Assembly (NCBI GenBank): GCA_026390115.1
Contig: JAPLGO010000023.1
Span: 171,075 to 235,074 of the forward strand
Source of the DNA: Campylobacterales bacterium
GTDB taxonomy: Bacteria > Campylobacterota > Campylobacteria > Campylobacterales > Sulfurimonadaceae
Direction: 5' to 3'
Length of the DNA stretch: 64,000 nt
Shown: piece by piece, positions 16,974 through 26,447 of the stretch
How positions within the stretch are numbered: the stretch's first letter is position 1
How the letters are laid out: each line of letters opens with the position of its first letter
Notes under the pieces: model-generated
Told to the model about the DNA's origin: nothing
Seen by the model: the letters and a program-made list of their open reading frames with translations, nothing else
The model's database searches: none
Made by a program: the position numbers and the translations under genes

Positions 16974-18755
16974 ATGGCTAAAAAATTTATAGATGTCATG
17001 GATACGACTTTTAGAGACGGTTTTCAGTCGGTTTTTGGCGGTCGTGTTCTTATGGAAGATTTTTTTCCGGCAGTTGAAGCCGCAAAACATGCCGGCATAA
17101 CGCACTTTGAGTTCGGCGGCGGAGCGAGATTCCAATCTTTATACTTCTACTTAAATGAAGATGCATTTGTCATGATGGATAGATTTCGTTCCATTGTAGG
17201 AGCAGATGCAAATCTTCAAACTCTTGCCCGCGGTGTAAATACGGTAATGCTTGACACGGGCAGCAGAGATTTGATAGACCTTCATGCAAAGATGTTTAAG
17301 AAGCATGGTACGACGACAATTAGAAATTTTGACGCACTTAACGATGTTGAAAATTTGAAGTATTCAGGTGAAAGAATTGTACACCACGGGCTCAAACATG
17401 AAGTAGTGATAACTATGATGGATTTACCTTCGGGGTGCGTCGGTGCACATGATGTTATTTTTTATGAAAAAACTCTCAGAGAAATTTTAGAGAGCGGAAT
17501 TCCATACAGCAGTATTTGTTTTAAGGATGCTTCGGGAACATCCAGTCCTCATAAGGTATATGAAACTATAAGAATGGCTCGAAAGTTGGTTCCTGAGGGA
17601 ACGCATCTGAGACTCCATACACATGAAACTGCAGGTGTCTCCGTATCTGCCTATTTGGCGGCTCTTGATGCCGGAATTGATGGTATAGACTTGGCGGCTA
17701 CACCTGTTTCAGGCGGAACTTCTCAGCCGGATATTCTTACTATGATGCATGCAACCAAAGGTATGAATTATGACCTTGGCGGATTAGAAATAGATAAAAT
17801 TTTAGCCTATGAAAAAGTTCTTCATGGTTGTCTTGAAGATTACTTTATGCCGCCGGAAGCCACTATGGTTTCACCTCTGATTCCATTTTCACCAATGCCG
17901 GGAGGCGCTTTGACCGTAAACACTCAGATGATGCGAGATAATGGTATTTTAGATAGATTTCCTGAAGTAATAGAGGCTATGAGTGAGGTTGTACAAATGG
18001 GCGGTTACGGCACAAGTGTAACTCCTGTTTCTCAGTTTTATTTTCAACAAGCACTCAACAATGTCATGCAAGGTGCTTGGAACGCAATTGCACCCGGGTA
18101 TGGCAAAATGGTTCTTGGCTATTTTGGCAAAACTCCTGTATCACCGAATCCGGAGATAGTTAAAATTGCTTCGCAAAAGCTAAATTTGGAGCCGACTACA
18201 GAGAAAGTTCTTGATTTGACGGATGTGGATAAAACAAAATCTTTGGCGTATTGGAGCAAAAAATTAGAAGATGAAAAGATTGAAACAACCGAAGAGAATG
18301 TTTTTATAGCTGCGGCATGCGGAGATAAAGGTATTGCGTTTCTCAAAGGTGAAGCAGAAGTGAGTGTTCGTAAAATATCACAAATGAAAAAAGAGGAAGG
18401 AAGTCAGAATATGAGCAGCGGAAATTATACGGTCGTAGTGGACGGTCAAAAGTTTAGTGTTCAAGTGGCAGAGGGTGATGCGGATATCCAGATAACAGCA
18501 GTAGATAAAGCAGCTGCTCCAGAAGTTGTAGATAACAGTTCTTCTATTAAATCACTTTTGCCGGGAAGTGTATGGAAGATAGTTGCAAACCCGCATCAAA
18601 GCGTAAAAGAGGGCGATGTCATAATGATTTTAGAATCTATGAAAATGGAGATTGATGTTGTAGCTCCTCGCGATGGAGTCATAAAGTCGATTAATGTCTC
18701 GACAAATGATAAAGTTGTAGAGGGTCAGATTATAGCGGTACTAGAAAATAGATAG
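16974..18755 (+). CDS. oadA: oxaloacetate decarboxylase alpha / pyruvate carboxylase B subunit
   Basis: 593 aa. The N-terminal carboxyltransferase TIM barrel (about 1-300) starts FIDVMDTTFRDGFQSV and keeps CFKDASGT and LRLHTHETAG (metal-binding HTH). The conserved PYC/OADA domain follows, then a C-terminal biotinyl domain with ESMKMEID, the lysine that carries biotin. The preceding gamma gene favours the membrane decarboxylase over pyruvate carboxylase subunit B, but these are hard to separate by sequence. No beta subunit gene lies in the window. Confidence 0.88.
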   Translation: MAKKFIDVMDTTFRDGFQSVFGGRVLMEDFFPAVEAAKHAGITHFEFGGGARFQSLYFYLNEDAFVMMDRFRSIVGADANLQTLARGVNTVMLDTGSRDLIDLHAKMFKKHGTTTIRNFDALNDVENLKYSGERIVHHGLKHEVVITMMDLPSGCVGAHDVIFYEKTLREILESGIPYSSICFKDASGTSSPHKVYETIRMARKLVPEGTHLRLHTHETAGVSVSAYLAALDAGIDGIDLAATPVSGGTSQPDILTMMHATKGMNYDLGGLEIDKILAYEKVLHGCLEDYFMPPEATMVSPLIPFSPMPGGALTVNTQMMRDNGILDRFPEVIEAMSEVVQMGGYGTSVTPVSQFYFQQALNNVMQGAWNAIAPGYGKMVLGYFGKTPVSPNPEIVKIASQKLNLEPTTEKVLDLTDVDKTKSLAYWSKKLEDEKIETTEENVFIAAACGDKGIAFLKGEAEVSVRKISQMKKEEGSQNMSSGNYTVVVDGQKFSVQVAEGDADIQITAVDKAAAPEVVDNSSSIKSLLPGSVWKIVANPHQSVKEGDVIMILESMKMEIDVVAPRDGVIKSINVSTNDKVVEGQIIAVLENR

Positions 18756-18839
18756 TCGGCTTTTAGTGGTAAAAAGTTATAGAGCATGTGTAGCTGCCGG
18801 CCAGTGAGTTTAACTGTTGAACCAAGAGGCAGATAAGGA

Positions 18840-18868
18840 ACTACCTCTTCTTTAATTTCAGAGGTAGT
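18840..18868. terminator. hairpin between convergent oadA and cheV
   Basis: Perfect 9-bp inverted repeat ACTACCTCT / AGAGGTAGT with an 11-nt loop, lying between the convergent stop codons. No long T run follows on either strand. Confidence 0.55.
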
Positions 18869-18891
18869 CTGATAGTCAATACTTAGCTAAT

Positions 18892-19839
18892 TTATTTCGC
18901 ACCCATAACAGAGACAATCAGAGGTATGATATTATGACTTTTTGTTTTTTCTATAAAACCGTTTGCGCCAAGTGATTCAGCTTCTCTTCTGTTGTTTTCA
19001 CTTGTCATGGAGCTATTTACGATAATTGGAATTTTGTTAAACAGAGGATTTGCTTTTAATATTTGTATAACCGTAAAACCGGACATCTCCGGCATTTCAA
19101 TATCTGTGATAATAGCCGGAGTCTCAGCAAGGGCATCTTTACCAAGAGATGTAATATAATCAACAAGTTTTTTGCCATTATCAAAGAGTTTAATATCTAT
19201 TTTTGCATGTTGAAATATTTGAATAAGAGCTCTTTGTGCTGTTTTTGAGTCCTCTGCTATTAAAACCGTTCCGTTTTTCAGTTTTTCAGGAATATTTAAA
19301 CCTTTTAAATTTTCTGCATCGGATGCTACATCCACTAGGGCCTGAGGAATCGCATCTGCCAAAAGTTTTTCATAGTCAAGAATTAGACATAAACTCCCGT
19401 CTTCAAGTCTTGTATCATTCATAACAAGACCATCGCTTTTAAGTCTATAGCTATCTGGGGCATGCATTTCATTCCAATTTTTCTTGATAACTCTGTATGC
19501 TGACATAATTCTTAAACCTATGATAACACCATTAAAGTCACAAACTAGTATGTTTGAGATTTTGATTTCATCTTTTGTTAATGGTGAACTCAGCCATGCA
19601 GGAAGGTTTAAAATAGGAATTTGTAATCCACGAAGTATAATTGTTCCTTCAAGCAGATGATGCGATGAAGGTATTTGTGTTAAATAGTGGTTTCTTGACT
19701 CAACCACTTCCCTAGTTTTAAAAACATTTATTGCATAATAAGCAGACTCAGGACTATTATTAATTCTAAAAACCAACAATTGAAGTTCATTATTTTTTGC
19801 TAAGTTCGTAGAAGCATCAACATTATCTAAAACAGACAT
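18892..19839 (-). CDS. cheV: chemotaxis coupling protein CheV
   Basis: 315 aa: CheW-like domain (about 20-165, with HLLEGTIILRGLQIPILNLP and the end of the fold near LILDYEKLL) followed by a receiver domain (about 192-312) with AEDSKTA, phospho-site in AIITDIEMPEMSGF and a conserved Lys in FIEKTK. CheV couples receptors to CheA and tunes adaptation. It is a lone gene on this strand. Confidence 0.93.
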   Translation of the reverse strand: MSVLDNVDASTNLAKNNELQLLVFRINNSPESAYYAINVFKTREVVESRNHYLTQIPSSHHLLEGTIILRGLQIPILNLPAWLSSPLTKDEIKISNILVCDFNGVIIGLRIMSAYRVIKKNWNEMHAPDSYRLKSDGLVMNDTRLEDGSLCLILDYEKLLADAIPQALVDVASDAENLKGLNIPEKLKNGTVLIAEDSKTAQRALIQIFQHAKIDIKLFDNGKKLVDYITSLGKDALAETPAIITDIEMPEMSGFTVIQILKANPLFNKIPIIVNSSMTSENNRREAESLGANGFIEKTKSHNIIPLIVSVMGAK

Positions 19840-20005
19840 AAGTACCCTTTGTGTAAAAGTTTATTATGGTATCTAAAATAAAATGAAATTATGCTTGATT
19901 GTTAAGTGTTGCATTGGTAGAATAACCACAATTTTACAAAAGGTATTTTGTTATGAAAATTTTAGCCGCTCTACTGATTATGGTTACAATTGTGGAAGTC
20001 CAAAA

Positions 20006-21742
20006 GTGAATAATGTTACAGCATGTCCGCTTGATTGTTATGATGCATGCGGAGTTATTTATGAAAATGGAAAATTAAAAGCTTTCAAATCAGAACATAC
20101 ACAAGGTTTTTTATGTCCGCATCTCAACCACTATGAGAAATATGAACAGATTTTTCAACCGAGGTACATGGGTAAAGAGATCAGTTTAGATGAAGCACTT
20201 ACTAAACTCAAAGAGATCTTGGCAGGAACAGAGAGAGATGAAATTTTGCACTATCGGGGCTTTGGAAATTTTGGATTGATGCAGGGTGTCACCGACCACT
20301 TTTTTGCTTCACATGGTGCAATTCTGACGGATGGAAGTTTATGTGACGGTGCGGGAGAAGCTGGAATAATTGCCGGCAGAGGAAGCAATAAAAATATGCC
20401 GCTCTCTGAGATAGCAAAATCTGAAGTGGTGCTGTTTTGGGGAAGAAATCCACATGTTACGAACAGTCATATCTTGCCGCTCATTCAAGATAAAACCATC
20501 ATCGTAATCGATCCAATAAAAACAAAGATAGCTAAAACAGCAGAGCTTTATATTCAGATAAAACCACATTCTGACATCTCTCTTGCTATGCTTTTGTGCC
20601 GTTTTTTGCATATACATAATGGGTGTAATACGGAGTTTTTAGAGGAATATGCTCCAGAATTTGAAGAATATTATGAACTCACACAGGGCATCAGAATTAA
20701 GGCAACGCTCGAAAAAATGGATGTAACACTAGGTCAAATTGGAAAAATATTAGAGCTGGTAAAGAATAAAAAAGTTGCAATCGTCTGCGGTGTAGGAGTC
20801 CAAAAATATAGTGACGGAGCCGATGTTTTAAGAGCCATAGACGCATTTGCAGTTATGCTGGGACTCTTCGGAAAAGAGGGGTGCGGAGTTGCTTATTTGG
20901 GCAATTCAAAAGAGGGGATAAGCTCTCCCTTTAATACAAAAGCAAAAAGAGTTTCAAAGGTAAATACAAAGTTTGATAACTACAAGACTGTTTTTATACA
21001 GGGCTCAAACCCGCTCTCTCAAATGCCAAATTCTTTAAGAGTAAAAGAGTCTCTCTCAAAAGTCGAAAATCTAGTCTATTTTGGGCTCTACGAAAATGAA
21101 ACAAGCGAAGTTGCGCATTTGATTATTCCTGCTAAAAGTTTTTTACATAAAAATGACATCAGAACTTCCTACTCTCACAACGCTCTAATGAAGATGAGTA
21201 GAACTCATGAATCAGAGAGCGGTATAAGTGAATATGATTTGAGCTCTTATTTATGTAGAGAGTTTGGTATTGAGATAGAGAGTGAAGAGTTTTATTTAAG
21301 TCATTTTGTAAGCTTTGGAGTTCAAAAAACGGATGGCAGTTATGTCGTGGGTGACAGAGAAGAGATACCATACAAAAATGGGTTTGATACAAAAACAAAA
21401 GAGTTTCAATTTTTGGAAGAGCTGGATATAGAGCCCGCTCAAGAGGATTCTCTCTTTTTAATCACTCCAAAAAGCAGTAGAAGTCTCAACTCACAATTTA
21501 AAAGAGAAGAGAGTGTTTACATGCACTCATCCTTAGGATTTAATGAAAATGAAGAGGTAATAATTAGCTCGACATGCGGAAGTGTAAAGTTAAAAGTAAA
21601 AAACTGTGATGATGTAAGAAAAGACTCTGTTTTGATTTACAGCGGTACAAAGGGGGTTAATAATCTCACGAGCTCAAAACACTCACTTGAGGGAAAAAGC
21701 GCGATTTATCAGGAAGAAAAAGTAAAAGTTAGAAGAATGTAA
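20006..21742 (+). CDS. compact molybdopterin oxidoreductase (bis-MGD family)
   Basis: The frame is open from 19883, but GTG at 20006 has GGAAG upstream and begins directly before the Fe-S motif, giving 578 aa. The 4Fe-4S site is ACPLDCYDACG...FLCPH (C-x3-C-x3-C, then a Cys about 27 residues on). MGD-binding segments include VVLFWGRNPHVT, VFIQGSNPLSQMPN and GLYENETSEVAHLIIPA. No signal peptide or partner subunits are adjacent, so this is a cytoplasmic single-chain enzyme of unknown substrate. It is short for the family (700-900 aa). Confidence 0.82.
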   Translation: MNNVTACPLDCYDACGVIYENGKLKAFKSEHTQGFLCPHLNHYEKYEQIFQPRYMGKEISLDEALTKLKEILAGTERDEILHYRGFGNFGLMQGVTDHFFASHGAILTDGSLCDGAGEAGIIAGRGSNKNMPLSEIAKSEVVLFWGRNPHVTNSHILPLIQDKTIIVIDPIKTKIAKTAELYIQIKPHSDISLAMLLCRFLHIHNGCNTEFLEEYAPEFEEYYELTQGIRIKATLEKMDVTLGQIGKILELVKNKKVAIVCGVGVQKYSDGADVLRAIDAFAVMLGLFGKEGCGVAYLGNSKEGISSPFNTKAKRVSKVNTKFDNYKTVFIQGSNPLSQMPNSLRVKESLSKVENLVYFGLYENETSEVAHLIIPAKSFLHKNDIRTSYSHNALMKMSRTHESESGISEYDLSSYLCREFGIEIESEEFYLSHFVSFGVQKTDGSYVVGDREEIPYKNGFDTKTKEFQFLEELDIEPAQEDSLFLITPKSSRSLNSQFKREESVYMHSSLGFNENEEVIISSTCGSVKLKVKNCDDVRKDSVLIYSGTKGVNNLTSSKHSLEGKSAIYQEEKVKVRRM

Positions 21743-21748
21743 AACATT

Positions 21749-21849
21749 GTAAGTCTCTAGCAGTTATGCTAGAAGCTTTAGGAGATTGCAAAGGACACTC
21801 TTGTCCTTGCCGCTCAAATGGGATTTGTCCATTTGAGTGTGTAACATCA
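21749..21849 (+). repeat. dispersed structured repeat element, copy 2
   Basis: Shortest copy, filling the gap between two convergent genes. Stem 1 TCTAGCA/TGCTAGA is completely different in sequence from the other copies but still pairs. Then come AAGCTTTAGGAG; stem 2 AAGGACA/TGTCCTT; TGCC; stem 3 CTCAAATGG/CCATTTGAG (arms again copy-specific); and the right end GTGTAACATCA. The left terminus is poorly conserved. Confidence 0.8.
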
Positions 21850-21850
21850 A

Positions 21851-22417
21851 TTAGTAGCGAGTTAATCGTGCAACTATATCGTTGATACTGTCTGAGAAGA
21901 GCGAATAAAGAAATGGCTCTAAATCTTTTGATTCATACGATTTAACAATCCACTTTCCGCCTTTTTGTCTAAAGTTCTGAGTTATAACTTCGCCGCCTCT
22001 TCTGATAAGAACTTCAATTTCTATTTCACCGACTAAGTTTTTATCAAAGCTTTTTTTGTTATAAACAATTTCAATATTTTTAATATAAACTTCCATAATT
22101 AAAGATGCATTTTCTGCAGAAACATCTGTGTTGAATCCGGCGATGTTCAGGGCATATCCGAGCCCCTCTTTGTACTTAGCAGGAAAATTGACATCGCTGT
22201 AGAGTCGTGCAATTTTTTCGCCGTCATCTAAAACATAACCGACACTTCTCTTATCTTTTCTCATGTCTTTAATCACGCTCACGAAAACGCTTTTTTTATT
22301 TGTAGCAACAGCTCCGGCATAGTCCGCCTTGTAGGATGAAAGATTCATAGCTTCGTTTTTATAGGTACAGCCTCCCATTAACAGCACGGCAATAACTAAA
22401 TAGAATAGATTTTTCAC
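21851..22417 (-). CDS. putative lipoprotein (YajG-like)
   Basis: 188 aa with a lipoprotein signal peptide: lipobox LLMGGC at about 12-17, Cys17 lipidated. The next residue pattern carries no strong inner-membrane retention signal. The remainder is an alpha/beta domain with VFVSVIKDMRKDKRSVGYV near the start, resembling the YajG lipoprotein family. That match is only moderate. Probably attached to the outer membrane facing the periplasm. Confidence 0.6.
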   Translation of the reverse strand: MKNLFYLVIAVLLMGGCTYKNEAMNLSSYKADYAGAVATNKKSVFVSVIKDMRKDKRSVGYVLDDGEKIARLYSDVNFPAKYKEGLGYALNIAGFNTDVSAENASLIMEVYIKNIEIVYNKKSFDKNLVGEIEIEVLIRRGGEVITQNFRQKGGKWIVKSYESKDLEPFLYSLFSDSINDIVARLTRY

Positions 22418-22523
22418 AATAACACTCCTTTTTCAAATTAGCAAAATTATACATGATAGATGCTTAATGAAGTAAGTAGATTGCATTTTTTGAGATATAA
22501 TTTTGCAAAAAAATTAGGTAATT

Positions 22524-23708
22524 ATGATGAACACAAAAGAGTTGGATACAAAATATGTTTTGCCTACGTACGCAAGAGCGGATGTGGAGTTTGTAGGCGG
22601 TGAAAATGCGAGATTGGTGGATAGCGAGGGTAAAAAGTATATAGATTTTACTTCAGGCATCGCAGTTTGCAGCGTCGGACATGCAAACAAGAGAGTCAAT
22701 GATGCGATTTGTAAGCAGATAGCAAATATTACGCACATCTCAAACCTTTACTACACAGCGCCACAGGCAAAAGCTGCGCAAAAAATAGTTGAAGCGAGCG
22801 GTTATGATATGAAATGTTTTTTCGGAAATAGCGGTGCAGAAGCAAATGAGGGTGCAATTAAAATCGCAAGAAAATTTGGCGAACAAGACGGAGAGGTAAA
22901 AAGATACAAAATTATTACTCTGCAACACTCTTTCCATGGCAGAACAATTACAACCGTAAAAGCAACGGGGCAGGCTTCCATGCACAACTATTTTGGACCA
23001 TTTCCTGATGGTTTTGTTTATGCCGACAACATCGCGCAAATAGAGAGTCTGCTTGACAATCACACATGTGCCGTTATGATAGAGCTTGTTCAAGGCGAGG
23101 GCGGAGTGCAGCCGCTTGACAAAAAAGCTGTTCAAGATTTGGCAAAGCTTTTGAAATCTAAAAATATTCTGCTTATTGTGGATGAAGTGCAAACCGGCGT
23201 TTACAGAATGGGCGAGTTCTTGGCTTCAAACCTTTATGAAATTACACCGGATGTCATTACTCTTGCAAAAGGTCTCGGCGGCGGAGTGCCGATAGGCGTT
23301 GTAATGACAGGCTTAAAAGATATTTTTAATGCAGGCGACCATGGTTCAACCTTTGGCGGAAACTATCTGAGTGCGACTGCTGCATGTGAAGTTGTGGATA
23401 TTCTGAGCGAGATGCATGCAAGTGGTGCATTGGCAAAAAATATAGACTGTTTTGACAGTGCATTAGAAGAATTTTATAGTGCGCATAAAGACATTTTCAC
23501 ATCCAAAGTAGGTATCGGAATGATGTGCGGACTTCGCGTAAAAGATGCAAAAACTTTAGCAGACCTTATAACACATGCAAGAGTTGAGGGTGTTATGGTT
23601 TTAAAAGCGGGAAGAGATACATTGAGACTTTTGCCGGCTCTGACAATTACAAAAGAGGAGATAGATGAGGGTTTTATAGCTCTTGAACGCGCTGTCTCCT
23701 CTTTGTAG
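22524..23708 (+). CDS. argD: acetylornithine aminotransferase
   Basis: PLP-dependent class III aminotransferase of arginine biosynthesis, 394 aa. Visible motifs are FTSGIAVCSVGHAN near the N-terminus, FFGNSGAEANEGAIKIAR (cofactor phosphate binding), LIVDEVQTGVYRMG and the PLP-lysine segment TLAKGLGGGVPIG, then GSTFGGNYL. Start is ATG-ATG after a weak RBS. Followed 20 bp later by the methyltransferase gene. Confidence 0.93.
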   Translation: MMNTKELDTKYVLPTYARADVEFVGGENARLVDSEGKKYIDFTSGIAVCSVGHANKRVNDAICKQIANITHISNLYYTAPQAKAAQKIVEASGYDMKCFFGNSGAEANEGAIKIARKFGEQDGEVKRYKIITLQHSFHGRTITTVKATGQASMHNYFGPFPDGFVYADNIAQIESLLDNHTCAVMIELVQGEGGVQPLDKKAVQDLAKLLKSKNILLIVDEVQTGVYRMGEFLASNLYEITPDVITLAKGLGGGVPIGVVMTGLKDIFNAGDHGSTFGGNYLSATAACEVVDILSEMHASGALAKNIDCFDSALEEFYSAHKDIFTSKVGIGMMCGLRVKDAKTLADLITHARVEGVMVLKAGRDTLRLLPALTITKEEIDEGFIALERAVSSL

Positions 23709-23728
23709 TCAATGAGCCGTTTTAGTAA

Positions 23729-24748
23729 ATGAAAGAGTGTAATATACCGAGTCGTAAATTTGGCGAGTACATGAGCGAGTGGCTCTATGGCGAAAACGGC
23801 TACTACGCAAGCTATAAGAACATAGGCAAAGAGGGCGATTTTTATACCTCTGTGAGTACGAGCAAGTTTTTTGGCGGAACTATTGCAAAACATATCATTT
23901 CTCTGGTGGATGAGGGATTTTTGATACAAAATGGAGTGGTTTGTGAGATAGGTGCGCATCATGGCTACTTTTTAGCAGATGTTTGCGAGTTTATCTACAC
24001 TCTGAGACCGGAACTTCTAAAATCACTCAAATTTGTAATTATTGAGAGATTTGATGCTCTTCAAGAGTTTCAAAAGAATTATTTTAAAGAGTCCTTTGGC
24101 GGCGCTGTGACACTTACTTACTATAAATCTTTGAGTGAGTTGAAGTGTGAAAATGCTTTTTTTATCGCAAATGAAATCTTTGACGCTTTCCCTTGTGAAC
24201 TCTACTACACAGGTAAAACGGCCAGAGTCGATGGGCATAAAATAGAGTTTGATGTGGATGATGAATGGGTGACACAAAAGGCAAAAAAATATCATAAAGA
24301 CAGAGGCGAAATTGCGCGCGGTTATGAGAAGTTTGCATCAGAGATGGCTCTTTCATGTGAAAAGTTTGAGTTTATGAGTTTTGACTACGGAGAGATGCAA
24401 GCGAGACCGGATTTCTCCATAAGAGTGTACGAAAAACACAAAGTAATCCCGTTATTTGATGAAGAGATAAGAAGAGAAGAACTTTTTGCGAAATCAGACA
24501 TCACTTACGATGTGACTTTCGCACATGTCAAAGATGCTTTTAATGAGGTTGGAGTAGATTTTATCGAGTTAAAAACACAAATGGCAGCACTTGTTGACAT
24601 GGGTATTTTAGAACTTTTAGAGATGCTAAAAGAGCATGTGAAAGAGAAAATATACAAGCAAGAATTAGAAAAGGTGAAAATATTGATATTTCCAAACTTC
24701 TTGGGAGAGCGATTTAAAATGATAAGGTTTAGAAAAAATAAATTATAA
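23729..24748 (+). CDS. MidA/NDUFAF7-type SAM-dependent methyltransferase
   Basis: 339 aa, DUF185 family. The N-terminus has YYASYKNIGKEGDFYTSVSTSKFFG (the 'GDF.T.P..S..FG' region), and the SAM site is VVCEIGAHHGYFLADV. FIANEIFDAFPC matches the conserved 'NE..DA.P' motif. In mitochondria the homologue methylates a complex I arginine; the bacterial substrate is unknown. Separated from argD by 20 bp and probably cotranscribed. Confidence 0.85.
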   Translation: MKECNIPSRKFGEYMSEWLYGENGYYASYKNIGKEGDFYTSVSTSKFFGGTIAKHIISLVDEGFLIQNGVVCEIGAHHGYFLADVCEFIYTLRPELLKSLKFVIIERFDALQEFQKNYFKESFGGAVTLTYYKSLSELKCENAFFIANEIFDAFPCELYYTGKTARVDGHKIEFDVDDEWVTQKAKKYHKDRGEIARGYEKFASEMALSCEKFEFMSFDYGEMQARPDFSIRVYEKHKVIPLFDEEIRREELFAKSDITYDVTFAHVKDAFNEVGVDFIELKTQMAALVDMGILELLEMLKEHVKEKIYKQELEKVKILIFPNFLGERFKMIRFRKNKL

Positions 24749-25110
24749 AACCTCTAAAATTATTCTTTAAAGTCCTTATTTAAGGGATCAATCTAAGTTT
24801 AATTTTTCATCCTGAAATAAAAAAAATCAACTAAAACACTTTGCTTTCGAGTTTGCGAAAAAATTTAGTGTTCAGCTAAAAGTAGAACTGTTTGATATAG
24901 ATGTTAAAATTATGCTTGAATTATGCAGATTAAATCAAAGTTCCAAAAAAATGGTTTTATCTTTAAAATTTTCTATTCTCACAAACAAAAATGTTACAAA
25001 TATTCAATCAATATTATTTTTATAGTTTTGTTGAAATAAAAAAAACTAGGATTAATTGATTATTCGATAGAGTGCATAAATACAAAATAAAACCCACAGG
25101 AGAATGAAGA
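24749..25110. other. 362-bp gene-free stretch before the malic enzyme gene
   Basis: AT-rich and with no supported ORF. An imperfect hairpin AACACT...AGTGTT (with TTTCG/CGAAA inside) lies at about 24835-24880. The 3' part must hold the malic enzyme promoter; an RBS CAGGAGAA precedes the ATG at 25111. No similarity to the dispersed repeat family was seen. Confidence 0.5.
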
Positions 25111-26391
25111 ATGGCTACTTTTGAACAAGAAAGTTTAGATTATCACAAAGCAAGAAATAAATTTGATACTAATGGAAAAATTGGTACTTTGATTACAAAA
25201 CCATGTGATACGATTGCAGAATTAGCAATGGCTTATAGTCCAGGTGTTGCATATCCTTGTTTAGAAATTGAAAAAGATATTGAAAAAGCTTACGATTACA
25301 CAAATAAAGGAAATTTAGTAGCGGTTATTTCTGACGGTACTGCGGTTCTTGGATTGGGCGATATCGGTCACTTGGCCGGTAAGCCGGTTATGGAGGGTAA
25401 ATGTGTTCTTTTTAAATCATTTGCTCATGTTGATGCAATTGATATTGAAATTAACTCTAAAGATACTGAAGTAATTATTGCTACTGTAGCTGCAATTGCA
25501 GATACATTTGGCGGAATTAATCTTGAAGATATCGGAGCACCGAAATGTTTCGAAATTGAAGAGCGTCTTAAAGAGATTTGTAATGTTCCTGTTTTTCATG
25601 ATGACCAACATGGAACAGCTGTTATTACAACTGCCGGCTTGATCAACGCACTTGAAATGTCTGGCAAAAAAGCTGAAGATTTAAAAGTAACTGTAATCGG
25701 TGCAGGTGCAAGCGGCATCGCATGTGCAAAAATGTACAAACAATTAGGTGTAAAAAACATCACAATGTTAGATTCAAAAGGTGTTATTCACTCTGGAAGA
25801 ACTGACTTGAATGCGCAAAAATTAGAGTTTGCATTTGATACACCTGACCGTACTCCGGAAGATGCAGCAAGAAATGCAGATATGATTTTGGGTCTTTCTG
25901 GTCCTGAGCAAATTACTCAAGATATGGTTCGTTCAATGGCAGCTAATCCAATTATTTTTGCATGTGCAAACCCGACTCCGGAGATTATGCCTGACCTTGC
26001 AAAAGCAGTTCGTAATGATCTAATTATAGGAACAGGAAGAAGCGATTTTTCTAATCAAGTAAACAATGTTCTTGGTTTCCCGTTTATTTTCCGTGGTGCA
26101 TTAGATGTTCGTGCAACTAAAATTACAGAAAATATGAAAATGGCAGCAGCTCGCGCTCTTGCAGCGTTAGCAAAAGAGCCGGTACCTGATTATGTTGCTA
26201 AAGCTCACAACCGTACTGACATGTCTTATGGTCCGGAGTATATTATTCCATCACCGTTTGACAAAAGACTCTTGGTATGGGTTTCATCAGCAGTTGCAGC
26301 CGCAGGTGTTGCAGATGGTGTTGCGCATGTTAAAGATTTTAATCTTGATGCATACAAAGCAAAACTTCAAGAGATGGCAGACAACAGCTAA
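25111..26391 (+). CDS. NAD(P)-dependent malic enzyme
   Basis: Oxidative decarboxylation of malate to pyruvate, 426 aa, i.e. the short malic enzyme without a phosphotransacetylase domain. Motifs include LAMAYSPGVAYPCLEIE, VAVISDGTAVLGLGDIG (substrate/metal region with the conserved Lys in GKPVMEGK), FHDDQHGTAVITTAG and the Rossmann site VTVIGAGASGIACAKM. The protein begins after a good RBS. With OadA it ties the malate, pyruvate and oxaloacetate pools. Confidence 0.93.
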   Translation: MATFEQESLDYHKARNKFDTNGKIGTLITKPCDTIAELAMAYSPGVAYPCLEIEKDIEKAYDYTNKGNLVAVISDGTAVLGLGDIGHLAGKPVMEGKCVLFKSFAHVDAIDIEINSKDTEVIIATVAAIADTFGGINLEDIGAPKCFEIEERLKEICNVPVFHDDQHGTAVITTAGLINALEMSGKKAEDLKVTVIGAGASGIACAKMYKQLGVKNITMLDSKGVIHSGRTDLNAQKLEFAFDTPDRTPEDAARNADMILGLSGPEQITQDMVRSMAANPIIFACANPTPEIMPDLAKAVRNDLIIGTGRSDFSNQVNNVLGFPFIFRGALDVRATKITENMKMAAARALAALAKEPVPDYVAKAHNRTDMSYGPEYIIPSPFDKRLLVWVSSAVAAAGVADGVAHVKDFNLDAYKAKLQEMADNS

Positions 26392-26398
26392 TCTTTTT

Positions 26399-26419
26399 TG
26401 TACCCTTTTATAGGGTACA
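26399..26419. terminator. terminator between the malic enzyme and tonB genes
   Basis: Perfect 8-bp inverted repeat TGTACCCT / AGGGTACA with a 5-nt loop, 8 bp after the malic enzyme stop. A T-rich run follows only after a short C-rich gap. Confidence 0.65.
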
Positions 26420-26447
26420 TCTACCCCTTAATTTTTAAAAATTATTT

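Noticed and set aside
22740..23192. 150-aa open frame antisense to argD
   Set aside because: A shadow of argD, which has all aminotransferase motifs; the antisense frame has no RBS or family features.
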